Positions 17,245 to 28,531 are shown, numbered from the stretch's first letter. The stretch: DNA of 64,000 bases from Gordonia sputi NBRC 100414 (GCF_000248055.1 NZ_BAFC01000116.1:1-64000); one strand, 5' to 3'. The notes: generated by a model from the sequence alone, not told the origin. Translations and numbers: made by a program.

Positions 17245-18657
17245 GTGACTTCTGGACGGTTGGAGATGGGGGCACAGGCTTTCGACGACGGGGTTGCCAC
17301 CCTTCTGGCCAGCTATCGGGCGATTCCGCCAGGAGCAACGGTCCGTCTCGCGAAAAAGACGTCGAACCTGTTTCGTGCGCGCGCCAAGAATCCGCATCCC
17401 GGCCTCGATGTATCGGGTCTCGATCGGGTGATCTCCGTCGATCCTGTTGCCAAGACCGCCGACGTCGCGGGAATGTGCACCTACGAGAATCTGGTCGCCG
17501 CAACGCTGCCCTACGGACTGGCGCCGCTGGTGGTGCCGCAGCTCAAGACCATCACCCTCGGCGGTGCGGTGACTGGCCTTGGTATCGAGAGCACCTCGTT
17601 CCGTAACGGCCTGCCGCACGAGTCGGTGCTCGAGATCGACATTCTGACCGGCGACGGCTCCATCGTCACCGCGACGCCGACCAACGAGAACTCCGACCTC
17701 TTCTTCGGTTTCCCCAATTCGTATGGGACGCTGGGATATTCGGTCAGACTGAAGATCGAACTCGAATCAGTGCAGCCGTACGTTGCGTTGCGCCACATAC
17801 GTTTTCACGATCTTGCGACACTGCAGTCGACGATGAACACCATCGCCGACGAGCGTACCTACGACGGCGAGCGCGTCGACTACCTCGACGGTGTGGTCTT
17901 CACCGCCGACGAGGCGTACCTGACCGTCGGCCGCCAAACCGACGACGCCGGTCCGGTCAGCGACTACACCGGGATGGACATCTACTACCGGTCCATCCAG
18001 CACGATTCCGGAATCAAGCGCGACCGCCTGACCATCCACGACTACCTCTGGCGCTGGGACACCGACTGGTTCTGGTGTTCACGAGCCTTCGGTGCCCAGA
18101 ACCCGAAGATTCGACGCCTCTGGCCAAAGAAGTTGCTGCGCAGCAGCTTCTACTGGAAGTTGATCGGCTACGACCAGCGCTTCGACATCGCCGACAGGCT
18201 CAACAAGCGCAAGGGTTTGCCCGCCAATGAGCGGGTGGTGCAAGACATCGAGGTTCCGATCGAGAACACCACCGCGTACCTCGAGTGGTTCCTCGAGAAC
18301 ATTCCGATCGAGCCGGTGTGGTTGTGCCCGTTGCGTTTACGTGAGCCGGCACTACCAGTTGCCGACGCCGCGCGGCCGTGGCCGCTCTACCCGCTCGAGC
18401 CCAAGCGCACCTACGTCAACGTCGGGTTCTGGTCGGCAGTGCCGGTGACTCCCGGCGATCCCGGCCACGCCAACAAGCTCATCGAGCGCGAGGTGGCCGA
18501 TCTCGACGGCCACAAGTCCCTGTATTCGGAATCCTTCTACTCCCCCGAAGAGTTCGACGAACTCTACGGTGGCGAACACTATCGACTCCTGAAGAAGCGG
18601 TACGACCCTCGCGGCCGGCTTCTCGACCTCTATGCGAAAGCGGTGAAACGGCAATGA
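17245..18657 (+). CDS. FAD-linked oxidoreductase paired with a fatty-acid methyltransferase
   Basis: 470 aa. N-terminal FAD_binding_4 domain (GLDRVISVDPVAKTADVAGM, then TLGGAVTGLGIESTS), followed by a C-terminal domain like that of DHCR24/TmsA-type reductases. In tuberculostearate synthesis such a reductase reduces a 10-methylene fatty acid made by a CFA-synthase-like partner. The partner follows immediately with an ATGA overlap. Start GTG 17245 or ATG 17266. Orthologue by position of Rv3719, whose own substrate I cannot state. Confidence 0.85.
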   Translation: MTSGRLEMGAQAFDDGVATLLASYRAIPPGATVRLAKKTSNLFRARAKNPHPGLDVSGLDRVISVDPVAKTADVAGMCTYENLVAATLPYGLAPLVVPQLKTITLGGAVTGLGIESTSFRNGLPHESVLEIDILTGDGSIVTATPTNENSDLFFGFPNSYGTLGYSVRLKIELESVQPYVALRHIRFHDLATLQSTMNTIADERTYDGERVDYLDGVVFTADEAYLTVGRQTDDAGPVSDYTGMDIYYRSIQHDSGIKRDRLTIHDYLWRWDTDWFWCSRAFGAQNPKIRRLWPKKLLRSSFYWKLIGYDQRFDIADRLNKRKGLPANERVVQDIEVPIENTTAYLEWFLENIPIEPVWLCPLRLREPALPVADAARPWPLYPLEPKRTYVNVGFWSAVPVTPGDPGHANKLIEREVADLDGHKSLYSESFYSPEEFDELYGGEHYRLLKKRYDPRGRLLDLYAKAVKRQ

Positions 18658-19979
18658 CGACGTTCCAGGACAACGGACCCGCATCTCCCCCGGAAGCCTC
18701 GCCGGGTAAGATGACGCTGGCGCAGATCTTCGAGTCGCTCGTCGGCGGCAATCTCAGCATCAGGATCACCGCGTACGACGGCAGCTCGGCAGGCCCCGCC
18801 GACGCCGAGTATGGGCTGAACCTCAAGAACTCTCGTGGCACAACGTATCTCGTCACCGCACCCGGCGACCTCGGACTGGCGCGCGCGTACGTGTCTGGCG
18901 ACCTCGAGTTGATCGGGGCCCACCCCGGCGACCCCTACGAGGCGCTGCGCGCTCTTGCCGCCGACCTCGAATTCAAGCGTCCGTCTCCCTTGACGTTGGC
19001 GAATGTGGCCCGCTCGCTGGGCATCGAGCATTTCAAGCCGATCGCGCCGCCGCCCCAGGAAGCGCTGCCACGCTGGCGTCGCTTCGCAGAAGGATTGCGG
19101 CACAGCAAAACCCGCGACGCCGAGGTGATTCATCATCACTACGACGTGTCGAACACCTTCTACGAGTGGGTTCTCGGACCGTCGATGACCTACACCTGCG
19201 CCGTCTACCCCGACCTCGAGGCGTCGCTGGAGACGGCCCAGGAGAACAAGTACCGCCTGATCTTCGACAAGCTGCGACTCAAGCCTGGCGATCGTCTCCT
19301 CGACATCGGTTGCGGCTGGGGCGGAATGGTGCGCTACGCAGCGTCTCGCGGAGTCAAGGTACTCGGTGTCACGCTCTCCGCGGAGCAGGCCGAGTGGGCG
19401 CAGAAGAAGATCGTCGACGAGGGGCTCAGCGACCTCGCCGAGGTGCGCTTCAGCGACTACCGCGACGTGACCGAGAGCGACTTCGACGCCGTCTCGTCGA
19501 TCGGACTGACCGAGCACATCGGCGTCCACAACTATCCGGCGTACTTCTCGTTCATCCGCGACAAGCTGCGGGGCGGCGGAATGATGTTGAACCACTGCAT
19601 CACTCGACCTGACAACTTCAAGAACGCACGCGCCGGATCGTTCATCGACCGCTACGTCTTCCCCGACGGGGAGCTCACCGGCTCCGGCAAGATCATCTCG
19701 AAGATCCAGGACATCGGCGGACTCGAGGTGCTGCACGAGGAGAACTTCCGTCCGCACTACGCCATGACGCTGCGTGACTGGAACCGCAACCTCGTCGAGC
19801 ATTGGGACGAGGCCGTCGAAGAGGTCACCGAGGGCACCGCGAGGCTGTGGGGCCTGTACATGGCCGGATGCCGAATCGGCTTCGAGCGCAACATCGTTCA
19901 GCTTCACCACGTCCTGGCGACCAAGCTCGACGACTACGGCCAGAGCGATCTCCCACTACGCCCGTGGTGGGACGCATAG
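18654..19979 (+). CDS. Cyclopropane-fatty-acid-synthase family methyltransferase
   Basis: 441 aa. The SAM site is LLDIGCGWGGMVRYA; EVIHHHYDVSNTFYEW, CTYPDLEA-like CAVYPDLEASLE and SIGLTEHIG are CFA-synthase motifs; GMMLNHCITRP follows. It transfers a methyl(ene) group to a double bond of a phospholipid acyl chain. Coupled to the FAD reductase upstream, it fits a two-step route to mid-chain methyl-branched acids (10-methylstearate type). It could instead make a cyclopropane, but the reductase partner favours methylation. Confidence 0.88.
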   Translation: MTTFQDNGPASPPEASPGKMTLAQIFESLVGGNLSIRITAYDGSSAGPADAEYGLNLKNSRGTTYLVTAPGDLGLARAYVSGDLELIGAHPGDPYEALRALAADLEFKRPSPLTLANVARSLGIEHFKPIAPPPQEALPRWRRFAEGLRHSKTRDAEVIHHHYDVSNTFYEWVLGPSMTYTCAVYPDLEASLETAQENKYRLIFDKLRLKPGDRLLDIGCGWGGMVRYAASRGVKVLGVTLSAEQAEWAQKKIVDEGLSDLAEVRFSDYRDVTESDFDAVSSIGLTEHIGVHNYPAYFSFIRDKLRGGGMMLNHCITRPDNFKNARAGSFIDRYVFPDGELTGSGKIISKIQDIGGLEVLHEENFRPHYAMTLRDWNRNLVEHWDEAVEEVTEGTARLWGLYMAGCRIGFERNIVQLHHVLATKLDDYGQSDLPLRPWWDA

Positions 19980-20018
19980 CGGCGACTCGGACCCGCTGGT
20001 AGCGGCGCGCGGTGCGCG

Positions 20019-22514
20019 CTACTCCAGCGGCCGGGCGCCCAGCTCGGTCTGTAGCAGTTCCATCGCGACCTTGTTCGGGTCGAAGCGACCCTCGGGAGCC
20101 GCGTTCTGCACCTCGGCGACCATCTCCGCACGCTCAGCGTCGGGGATGTCGTCGTCTTGGCGCGGCGGTTCAGGCTCCTCGGGCTCGGCGGGAGCCTCCG
20201 GTGCTGCGGCGGCGTCGGATTGCTCGCCCGAGGTGCCTCGAGCGCGGCTCGGCCGCGAGAAGGTCTGAGCACGACGCTGCTGCCGATCTGGTTGTCCCGC
20301 TGCGTTTTTCGTAGGCGCGGTCACGTCGACGACCTTATGGATGGTCTGCACGTCGAGTTCGGTTCCGAAGACCTCGTGCAGCGCCTCGCGCATGATGTTG
20401 ACCGCATGCGGCGCCGACAATCTGCCGACCAACACTTCAACGGGATGCGCCAGGATCACGACGTTGTCGCGGATCTCGTCGACGACGGCGTTCGACAGCA
20501 TCGGTTCGAGACTCTTCGACCGCTCACGGACCGCGGCGCGGACTTCCTGGAAGCGCTTGCGCGCGGTCTCGACGTCGAGGCCGGCCTGCGGTTCGGGTTC
20601 TGGTTCTGGTTGCGGTTCGGGTTCGACGCTGCGTGGCGTGGACGGTCTGCCGTCGTCGGGGACGGGCGCGTCGTAGTCGTCGACGGGCTCGTCGGGTAGC
20701 GGGATGTCGTCGTCTGCGGCAACTACTGCGGCCGGTTCCGGTGTCGGGGCAGGTTCGGGCGTCGGTGGTGCGGCGGGCTTCGCAGGCGCCACCGGCATCG
20801 GGCGCGTGGGCTCGGCGGGCGTGGTGGTCTCGGCGGGGGTGGTCTCGACACGACCTCCGCTAGCGCTCCGGTCTGCTCGACCAGCGGTGGGATCGCCTGC
20901 GCTAGCGCTCCGGTCTGCTCGACCAGCGGAGGGATCGCCTGCGGGCGCGGCAGCGGAGGAATCGCCCGCAGGCGCGGCAGCAGGAGCATCGCCGCGCGTG
21001 GGATCGGGCGGGGTGGTCTCGACACGACCTCCGCTGGCGCTCCGGTCTGCTCGACCAGCGGTGGGATCGCCTCCGCTGGCGCTCCGGTCTGCTCGACCAG
21101 CGGAAGACTCACCTCCGCTGGCGCTCCGGTCTGCTCGACCAGCGGGGGGATCGCCGGCGCTAGCGCTCCGGTCTGCTCGACCAGCGGAGGAATCGCCGGC
21201 GCTGGCCGCCGAGGCGACGGCTGGCGGCTCGTCCGTCTTGCGCTGCGAGGGGCGGACGTACTTGGGCGGGTCGACGGGCGGCGGGGCGGGGGCCGCGGTG
21301 GGAGCACCCTCGGCGCGCGCGGAAGGCGAGGGCGTTGCACCGCCGGCGTTCCCTCCGGCCGGAGCGACGCCTGACTCGAGTCGTTCGAGACGCTGGAGCA
21401 GCGCGGCGTCGGCGGCGGAGACCGATGGCAGCAGCATCCGCGCGCACATCACCTCGAGCAGCAGGCGCGGCGACGTGGTGCCGCGCATCTCGCCGAGCGC
21501 TTCGTGCACGATCTCGGCGAAGCGGGTGAGTCCGCCCGGTCCGAGATGCTCGATCTGACCTTGCATGCGCGCGAGTTGATCGCCAGGCGCTTCGACGAGT
21601 CCACGTTCGGCAGCGTCCGGAACTGCTTGCAGCAGAATGAGATCGCGCAACCGCTCGAGAAGGTCGACGGCGAAACGTCGAGGATCATGCCCGGCGTCGA
21701 CGACCTTCTCGACCGTCGCGAACAGCGCTGCGCCGTCGGAGGCGGCAAGGGCGTCGATGGCGTCGTCGATGAGTGCGATGTCGGTGACGCCGAGCAGCGC
21801 GAGGGCGCGGTCGTAGGTGACGCCCTCGTCGGACGCACCCGCGAGTAGCTGGTCGAGGATCGACAGCGAGTCGCGGGGCGAGCCGCCGCCGGCGCGGATG
21901 ACCAACGGGTAGACATCCGGTGCCACGACGACGCCCTCTTTGGCGCAGATGTTCTCGAGCAGCCCGCGCATGACCGGCGGCGCGAGGAGGCGGAACGGGT
22001 AGTGGTGCGTGCGCGAGCGGATGGTCGGCAAGACCTTCTCGGGCTCGGTGGTGGCGAAGACGAAGATGAGGTGCTCCGGCGGCTCCTCGACGATCTTCAG
22101 CAACGCATTGAACCCCGCGTTGGTGACCATGTGCGCCTCGTCGACGATGAACACCCGATACCGCGACTCCGACGGCGCGTAGAAGGCGCGGTCGCGCAGT
22201 TCACGTGTGTCGTCGACGCCTCCGTGGCTGGCGGCGTCGAGTTCGATCACGTCGAGGTTGCCCGGCCCGCCCGGCGCGAGGGCTACGCACGACGAGCAGA
22301 CGCCGCACGGGGTCGACGTCGGGCCCTGCTCGCAGTTCAGTGAACGCGCGAGGATGCGGGCCGACGACGTCTTGCCACACCCACGCGGCCCGGAGAACAG
22401 GTACGCGTGATTGATGCGGTTTCCGTCGAGGGCGCGGCTGAGCGGATCGGTGACGTGCTCCTGACCGACGACTTCGGCGAACGTTGCCGGACGATAGGTG
22501 CGATACAGAGCCAC
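20019..22514 (-). CDS. dnaX: DNA polymerase III subunits gamma/tau, with repeat-expanded linker
   Basis: 831 aa. AAA+ clamp-loader core (residues 1-370) with Walker A GPRGCGKTS, zinc Cys (CEQGP...CGVCSSC), VDEAHMVTN and sensor 2 GGGSPRDSLS. Residues about 385-620 are a low-complexity linker with six copies of a 14-residue unit (AGRADRSASGGD type) encoded by 42-bp repeats related to the dispersed GGTCGAGC family. A folded C-terminal domain follows. M. tuberculosis DnaX is near 580 aa, so the excess is linker. It loads the beta clamp and couples the polymerase to helicase. Confidence 0.95.
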   Translation of the reverse strand: MALYRTYRPATFAEVVGQEHVTDPLSRALDGNRINHAYLFSGPRGCGKTSSARILARSLNCEQGPTSTPCGVCSSCVALAPGGPGNLDVIELDAASHGGVDDTRELRDRAFYAPSESRYRVFIVDEAHMVTNAGFNALLKIVEEPPEHLIFVFATTEPEKVLPTIRSRTHHYPFRLLAPPVMRGLLENICAKEGVVVAPDVYPLVIRAGGGSPRDSLSILDQLLAGASDEGVTYDRALALLGVTDIALIDDAIDALAASDGAALFATVEKVVDAGHDPRRFAVDLLERLRDLILLQAVPDAAERGLVEAPGDQLARMQGQIEHLGPGGLTRFAEIVHEALGEMRGTTSPRLLLEVMCARMLLPSVSAADAALLQRLERLESGVAPAGGNAGGATPSPSARAEGAPTAAPAPPPVDPPKYVRPSQRKTDEPPAVASAASAGDSSAGRADRSASAGDPPAGRADRSASGGESSAGRADRSASGGDPTAGRADRSASGGRVETTPPDPTRGDAPAAAPAGDSSAAAPAGDPSAGRADRSASAGDPTAGRADRSASGGRVETTPAETTTPAEPTRPMPVAPAKPAAPPTPEPAPTPEPAAVVAADDDIPLPDEPVDDYDAPVPDDGRPSTPRSVEPEPQPEPEPEPQAGLDVETARKRFQEVRAAVRERSKSLEPMLSNAVVDEIRDNVVILAHPVEVLVGRLSAPHAVNIMREALHEVFGTELDVQTIHKVVDVTAPTKNAAGQPDRQQRRAQTFSRPSRARGTSGEQSDAAAAPEAPAEPEEPEPPRQDDDIPDAERAEMVAEVQNAAPEGRFDPNKVAMELLQTELGARPLE
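20839..21200. repeat. 42-bp repeats inside the dnaX linker
   Basis: CGCTCCGGTCTGCTCGACCA recurs at about 20864, 20906, 21037, 21079, 21121 and 21163, all spaced by 42 bp within two groups of two and four. Each group is preceded by GGTGGTCTCGACACGACCTC. The unit keeps frame (14 codons). It is a variant of the intergenic repeat family, here inserted and amplified in a coding region. Confidence 0.9.
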
Positions 22515-22590
22515 GCGTCGAGACTACCGGCGATCACCGACAGCGCAGCCGCCTGCCCTACGGCTGTGCACAGCGACCTTCCCCGGCAGG

Positions 22591-24159
22591 TCAGACCGCC
22601 GGGCTCGCGGCGGGAGCTTCCGCACCGAACCGGTCGCGCAGCGCGAACTTGAGCACCTTGCCGGACGGATTGCGCGGCAGCGCGTCAATGAACTCCAGAC
22701 GCAGCGGGAGCTTGTAGCGGGCAAGGCGGTCGGCCGCGAATTCGCGCAGTTCTTTCAGGGTCACGGTCTCGCCGGGCGCCGTCGCGACGACCGCCGTGAC
22801 GGCCTCTCCCCACTTCGCATCGGGGAGTCCGACGATCGCGACCTCGGCGACCGCGGGGTGGCTGTAGAGCACGCTCTCGACCTCGGCGGGATAGACGTTC
22901 TCGCCGCCGCTGATGACCATGTCCTTCACGCGGTCGATGACGTAGACATATCCCTCGTCGTCCTCACGTCCGACGTCGCCGGTGTGGAACCACCCGTCGT
23001 CGTCGATCGCGGCGTCGGTGGCGCCGGGATTGTCCCAGTAGCCCACCATCACCTGGGGTCCACGCACACAGATCTCGCCCGGCTGCCCCGGCGCCACCTC
23101 GGCGTTGGTGGCGTCGACGAGTCGCACGTCCGAGAGCGGCAACACCCTGTTCCCCGCGGCTCCGATCTTCTTCTCCGACTCGTCGATGCCCATGACGAGT
23201 GCGAGCGGAGCTGTTTCGGTGAGGCCGTAGCCCTGCGCGAACGTGACTCCGCGGTCGGCGTAGGTGCGCATCAACGGCTCGGGCACTGGGGCGCCGCCGC
23301 AGATGAGGTATCGCAGCGAAGAGAGGTCTGCGGTGGCGAAAGCAGGAACCTGGCTCATGAACAGAAACATCGCGGGGACGCCGAACATCGTTGTGACACG
23401 GTATTTTTCGATGTCGGCCAGTGTCTGTGTCGGATCGAACGCACCCGACAGGATCACGTGGCCACCCTTCTGGAGCGTGACGAGAGTGGTGACGTTGAGG
23501 CCGCCGATGTGGAACAGCGGCGCCGCGGTGTAGGTGATGTCGGTGGAGACGGTGTCGAAGCTGAGCAGCGCATTGATGTTGTTCCAGAACAGGTTTCCGT
23601 GCGTGAGCATGGCGCCTTTGGGACGACCGGTGGTCCCCGAGGTGTACATGATGACCGCGACGTCCTCGGCGTCGGCGAACACCGGACCGGCGATCGGCTC
23701 ACCGGCGGCCAGCACGTCGTCGAAGTTCTCCCAACCGTCGGCGCCGCCGACCGCGATGAACCGTTGCACGTCGATGTCTGCGCGCACGTCGTCGACGACA
23801 CCGGTCAGCGTGGCGTCGGCGATGAGAGTTGTTGCGCCGCAGTCACCGAGGATGTACGCGAGCTCTGGTCCGGTGAGCCGGAAGTTGAGCGGGACGAATG
23901 TCGCGCCCGCTCGCGCGCAGGCGAACAGCGCGACCAGGAATGCCGAGTGATTCGGTCCGAGATAGGCAACGCGATCGCCCTGCGCGACTCCGCCGTCGAC
24001 CAGTCGCTCGGCCAGCAGGTCAATTCGACGCTGGAGCTCGGCGAACGTCAGCGTCTCGCCGTCGAAGGTCAGTGCCGGGTGATCCGGGATGATCGCTGCA
24101 CGCCGCGCAATCCACGAACCGAGATCCATCGAATCGGGTACCACCACTCGTCCTGCCAT
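22591..24159 (-). CDS. Acyl-CoA synthetase (FadD-like AMP-forming ligase)
   Basis: 522 aa from ATG 24159 (MAGRVVVPDSM). ATP motif YTSGTTGRPKGAM, GYGLTETAP, TGD (WFHTGDVG), hinge VKDMVISGGENVYP and the C-terminal catalytic Lys in PRNPSGKVLK. It activates a carboxylic acid, probably a medium- or long-chain fatty acid, to acyl-CoA by way of an acyl-adenylate. Substrate chain length is not readable. It lies 76 bp upstream of dnaX on the same strand. Confidence 0.92.
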   Translation of the reverse strand: MAGRVVVPDSMDLGSWIARRAAIIPDHPALTFDGETLTFAELQRRIDLLAERLVDGGVAQGDRVAYLGPNHSAFLVALFACARAGATFVPLNFRLTGPELAYILGDCGATTLIADATLTGVVDDVRADIDVQRFIAVGGADGWENFDDVLAAGEPIAGPVFADAEDVAVIMYTSGTTGRPKGAMLTHGNLFWNNINALLSFDTVSTDITYTAAPLFHIGGLNVTTLVTLQKGGHVILSGAFDPTQTLADIEKYRVTTMFGVPAMFLFMSQVPAFATADLSSLRYLICGGAPVPEPLMRTYADRGVTFAQGYGLTETAPLALVMGIDESEKKIGAAGNRVLPLSDVRLVDATNAEVAPGQPGEICVRGPQVMVGYWDNPGATDAAIDDDGWFHTGDVGREDDEGYVYVIDRVKDMVISGGENVYPAEVESVLYSHPAVAEVAIVGLPDAKWGEAVTAVVATAPGETVTLKELREFAADRLARYKLPLRLEFIDALPRNPSGKVLKFALRDRFGAEAPAASPAV

Positions 24160-24270
24160 CACTGACTCCCGCCATCGAGGGCGGAGCATGCTCGAGACTC
24201 CGCCGAAGTTGGCGACAGCTTATTGCCCACCCGTGTCCGAGTTCAGTGAATTGTCAATAACCGAGTAGTG

Positions 24271-24732
24271 CTACTGCAGATCGGTGACGCCGGAGCATTC
24301 GGGTGCGCGCAGCGTCAGCAGTCCGCGGTTGACGGCATTGATCGTGATCTTCACCTTGCCGCGGCCCGGGATGTCGTCGATCCGATAGCCGCTGTCGTCG
24401 GCGATCGTGTGGACCCAGTGCGTGTTGTAGGTGTGCGTCGCTCCATTGGAGAGTTGGGTTACGACGACTCTCGTGTCGGAGTAATAGCGAAAGAAGCTCT
24501 TGCTGTCGCCCCACAAGGTGAATGTGTTGTCGCCCTCTCGCCGCTGGACGTGTATGCCCGCATACGAGGGAATATCGATGATGTTGGGGTTGAGGCTGGA
24601 ACACCCCATACCGACCTCGCCGTAGACCGATTGATCAGCCGCTGCGTGACCGGCTCCGATCGTGGCTGCGGCTACCGCGCAGGCACCGACGAGCCCTGTG
24701 GTCATTTTGCGTGCCATCGAACGTCGAATCAT
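24271..24732 (-). CDS. Secreted protein of unknown function
   Basis: 153 aa from ATG 24732, preceded by a very good ribosome site (GAGGAGG). The N-terminus is a signal peptide (MARKMTTGLVGACAVAAATI, cleaved near AGHAAADQ). The mature part is about 120 residues, beta-rich, with two Cys (GMGCSSLN and PECSGV) that could form a disulfide. I do not recognise a family. It is transcribed after the mannosyltransferase gene. Confidence 0.7.
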   Translation of the reverse strand: MIRRSMARKMTTGLVGACAVAAATIGAGHAAADQSVYGEVGMGCSSLNPNIIDIPSYAGIHVQRREGDNTFTLWGDSKSFFRYYSDTRVVVTQLSNGATHTYNTHWVHTIADDSGYRIDDIPGRGKVKITINAVNRGLLTLRAPECSGVTDLQ

Positions 24733-24817
24733 GGTGCGCCTCCTCGAGAATGCGGGGCCGTGGACGTCGGCCCCGTCATGATTCACGTCGAATTGCAGCG
24801 ACAACTCGTTAGCGCGA

Positions 24818-26119
24818 CTAGCCGACCGTGTCGCGAACGTTATCGGCGCCGGTCACAGCCGCGGCATTCGATGTCCGATAGACGACGATTGTCGCGATTG
24901 CCGTGCCGAGGAACACCGCGTTGTAGGGATATACCGTGAACCATTCGAGCCAACTGATTCCATGTTTGAAAAACAGTCCGATGAGATAGGCGTCGGGAAC
25001 TGTCTTGTTGACAAACCAGATCGGATGCGCGAGATAGGTGCGCCACGAGAACGACACCAGAATCAGACTTACGCAGGCCACGCCCGCCAATGTTCGACGC
25101 AGCGGCGACAGATCAACGCGCAACACCAGATTCACGCAGATCACCAGGATCGGCACGAACCACACCCAGTGATGTCCCCACGACATGGGCGAGATCGCGC
25201 ATGCCGTCATGCCGACGAGGCTCAGCGCCAGCAGTTCCTGACCGTGGCGGTGCGCGAGTACGGCCGCGTACATACCCAACGCGAGCGCCGCGAGGGCAAG
25301 GACACCCCATAGCAACGAGTTCGGCGCGTCGGTGTGGATGAGGTTGGCCAACCACCCGCGGATCGACTGGTTACCAACGGTTTGCGGTGCGCCGACTCGG
25401 TTGGAGTCGAAGAGCTTGTCGGTCCAGTAGGCCCAGGATTCGCTTGGCAGCACGATGAATCCGACGACGATGGTGCCGACGAAGCCAGCGATGACCCCGA
25501 ACATCGCGCGCCAGCGCCGCAGAATTGCCAGGTACAGGATGAAGATCAACGGGGTCAGTTTGATACCCGCGGCGATTCCGGTGCCGATGCCCATACCGCG
25601 GCTGTTGTCGCCCTTGGGTCTGTCGACACGCAGCAGGTCGGCCAGGATGATGAGCAACAGAAAAACGTTGATCTGGCCGTACCAGACCGTCGTGCGGACC
25701 GGTTCGAGCAGCAGCGCGACGGCAATCAGCGAGAGCGCGATGATCCGCAGCGGCCACGTCGCCTGTCTGCCGAGCGAGCGGAAGCACAACATGATCACCA
25801 GGTACAGCGCGATGAAAATGCCTGCGGTCCAGACGATTCGGGCCACTTCGAACGACATCAGCGCGAACGGGATGAAGATGATCGCCGAGATGGGCGCGTA
25901 CGTGTAGTCCATCTGGCCGAGTAGTTTGGCGTCGTACAGGCTGCCACCGTCGAGCACGGTTTGCGTTCCGGCGCGGTACACGTCGAGGTCGAGTTGGTTG
26001 TCGAAGAGTCCCCAGAACGGCGTCGTGAAGGGAACGATCACATCCTGCAACCACACGGCCACGGCGGCGACGAGCAGGAAGCCGACAGCCACGACCCAAC
26101 GTCGTGAGGCCCTCACCAT
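24818..26119 (-). CDS. GT87 family polyprenol-phosphate-mannose mannosyltransferase
   Basis: 433 aa, about ten membrane helices. It starts at ATG 26119 (MVRASRRWVVAVGFLLVAAV). The conserved Asp of GT-C enzymes lies in the first extracytoplasmic loop (NQLDLDVYRAG), and DYTYAP follows as in PimE/Rv2181-like enzymes (DUF2029). These add alpha-1,2-mannose to PIM, lipomannan or related cell-envelope glycans. Which linkage cannot be told. The gene ends 85 bp before the secreted protein gene and lies 29 bp after the aminotransferase stop. Confidence 0.85.
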   Translation of the reverse strand: MVRASRRWVVAVGFLLVAAVAVWLQDVIVPFTTPFWGLFDNQLDLDVYRAGTQTVLDGGSLYDAKLLGQMDYTYAPISAIIFIPFALMSFEVARIVWTAGIFIALYLVIMLCFRSLGRQATWPLRIIALSLIAVALLLEPVRTTVWYGQINVFLLLIILADLLRVDRPKGDNSRGMGIGTGIAAGIKLTPLIFILYLAILRRWRAMFGVIAGFVGTIVVGFIVLPSESWAYWTDKLFDSNRVGAPQTVGNQSIRGWLANLIHTDAPNSLLWGVLALAALALGMYAAVLAHRHGQELLALSLVGMTACAISPMSWGHHWVWFVPILVICVNLVLRVDLSPLRRTLAGVACVSLILVSFSWRTYLAHPIWFVNKTVPDAYLIGLFFKHGISWLEWFTVYPYNAVFLGTAIATIVVYRTSNAAAVTGADNVRDTVG

Positions 26120-26148
26120 TGCCGGACTGTCACACGTGTGCCGTCTCG

Positions 26149-27598
<1,450 letters not shown>

Positions 27599-27666
27599 TC
27601 GTCAATTGTAGCGAGCCTTTGTCGCGATGCGTCAGGGGGTCGGCGTGGTTGTCGCCCGGAGGTCGA

Positions 27667-28389
27667 TCAGCGCAGGAGTCGCGGGAGCAGAGCGAGTCGG
27701 GCCGCGTAGTCGCGTGGCAGGTAGGCGGAGCGGCTGCGGGTCCAGTCCTGCCCGGAGAGTGGGTCGTAGGTCGACGGCATCGCGATGCCCGCGGGCGCAT
27801 AGGCGTCGAGTCCGTTGGCGCGCGTCGTGTAGACCGCGCGCCATTGATGGTCGGAGAACGCGATGATCCCGGCGACGTCGACGCGTGCCGACGGTCCGCG
27901 TAGTTGTGCGACCTTGGCGGCGACACCGTCGGTGGAGAGGTAGACGAGCGTGCCGTCGGGCTTGCGATTCGGCGGGATCTCGACGACGCCCGCGGCATGG
28001 AACTTCGCATGCAATACGCGGGCGATCTCGGTCTGGGCGTAGATCGGGATGGTGCGGTTGCCGCGCGTGCGGATTGCGGACTCGGCCAGCGCTTCGTTGA
28101 CCGGACCCGGTTCGCCGACCGTGCGGGTGGCGTCGACGCCGGGCGCGATGCGGTTCCCGAAGCTATATGCGATGAGCAGACTGAAGTCCTTCGCGGCACG
28201 CGTCGGAATGTGCACGGGGTCAACTCCGCGCTGCGGCGACGCATGCGCTGGGGCGAAAGCGGCCAACGACGCCATCAGGGCCAGTGCGATCGTCGACGCC
28301 GCGAGGGCCAACCGGCGACTCGGCTGCAGCGGGCGTGCCGGCCGCGGACGATGCGGATGAGGACGGTTGGTCGCTCTGCACGCTGCCAT
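27667..28389 (-). CDS. Secreted hypothetical protein
   Basis: About 240 aa from ATG 28389 (MAACRATNR). A basic, His/Pro-rich start leads to a signal peptide (LALAASTIALALMASLAAFA, cleavage near AHASPQ). The mature part contains DFSLLIAYSFGNRIAPG and repeated short charged segments; no catalytic motif seen. The frame extends upstream to 28641, but that part reads through the tRNA-Ser gene. Function unknown. Confidence 0.65.
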   Translation of the reverse strand: MAACRATNRPHPHRPRPARPLQPSRRLALAASTIALALMASLAAFAPAHASPQRGVDPVHIPTRAAKDFSLLIAYSFGNRIAPGVDATRTVGEPGPVNEALAESAIRTRGNRTIPIYAQTEIARVLHAKFHAAGVVEIPPNRKPDGTLVYLSTDGVAAKVAQLRGPSARVDVAGIIAFSDHQWRAVYTTRANGLDAYAPAGIAMPSTYDPLSGQDWTRSRSAYLPRDYAARLALLPRLLR

Positions 28390-28531
28390 CGTGTCGCTCC
28401 TGCCGTGGACGGGGTGGGGTACGTTCGACCTCCGCCGCGAGCAGCGTTCCGGCTGAACGCGCGTAACCATCCCAGGCGCAGGTGTCCTCGGAGTGAACGA
28501 CAGCCGGTTCAGGGCAGTGACCTGCGGAAAC

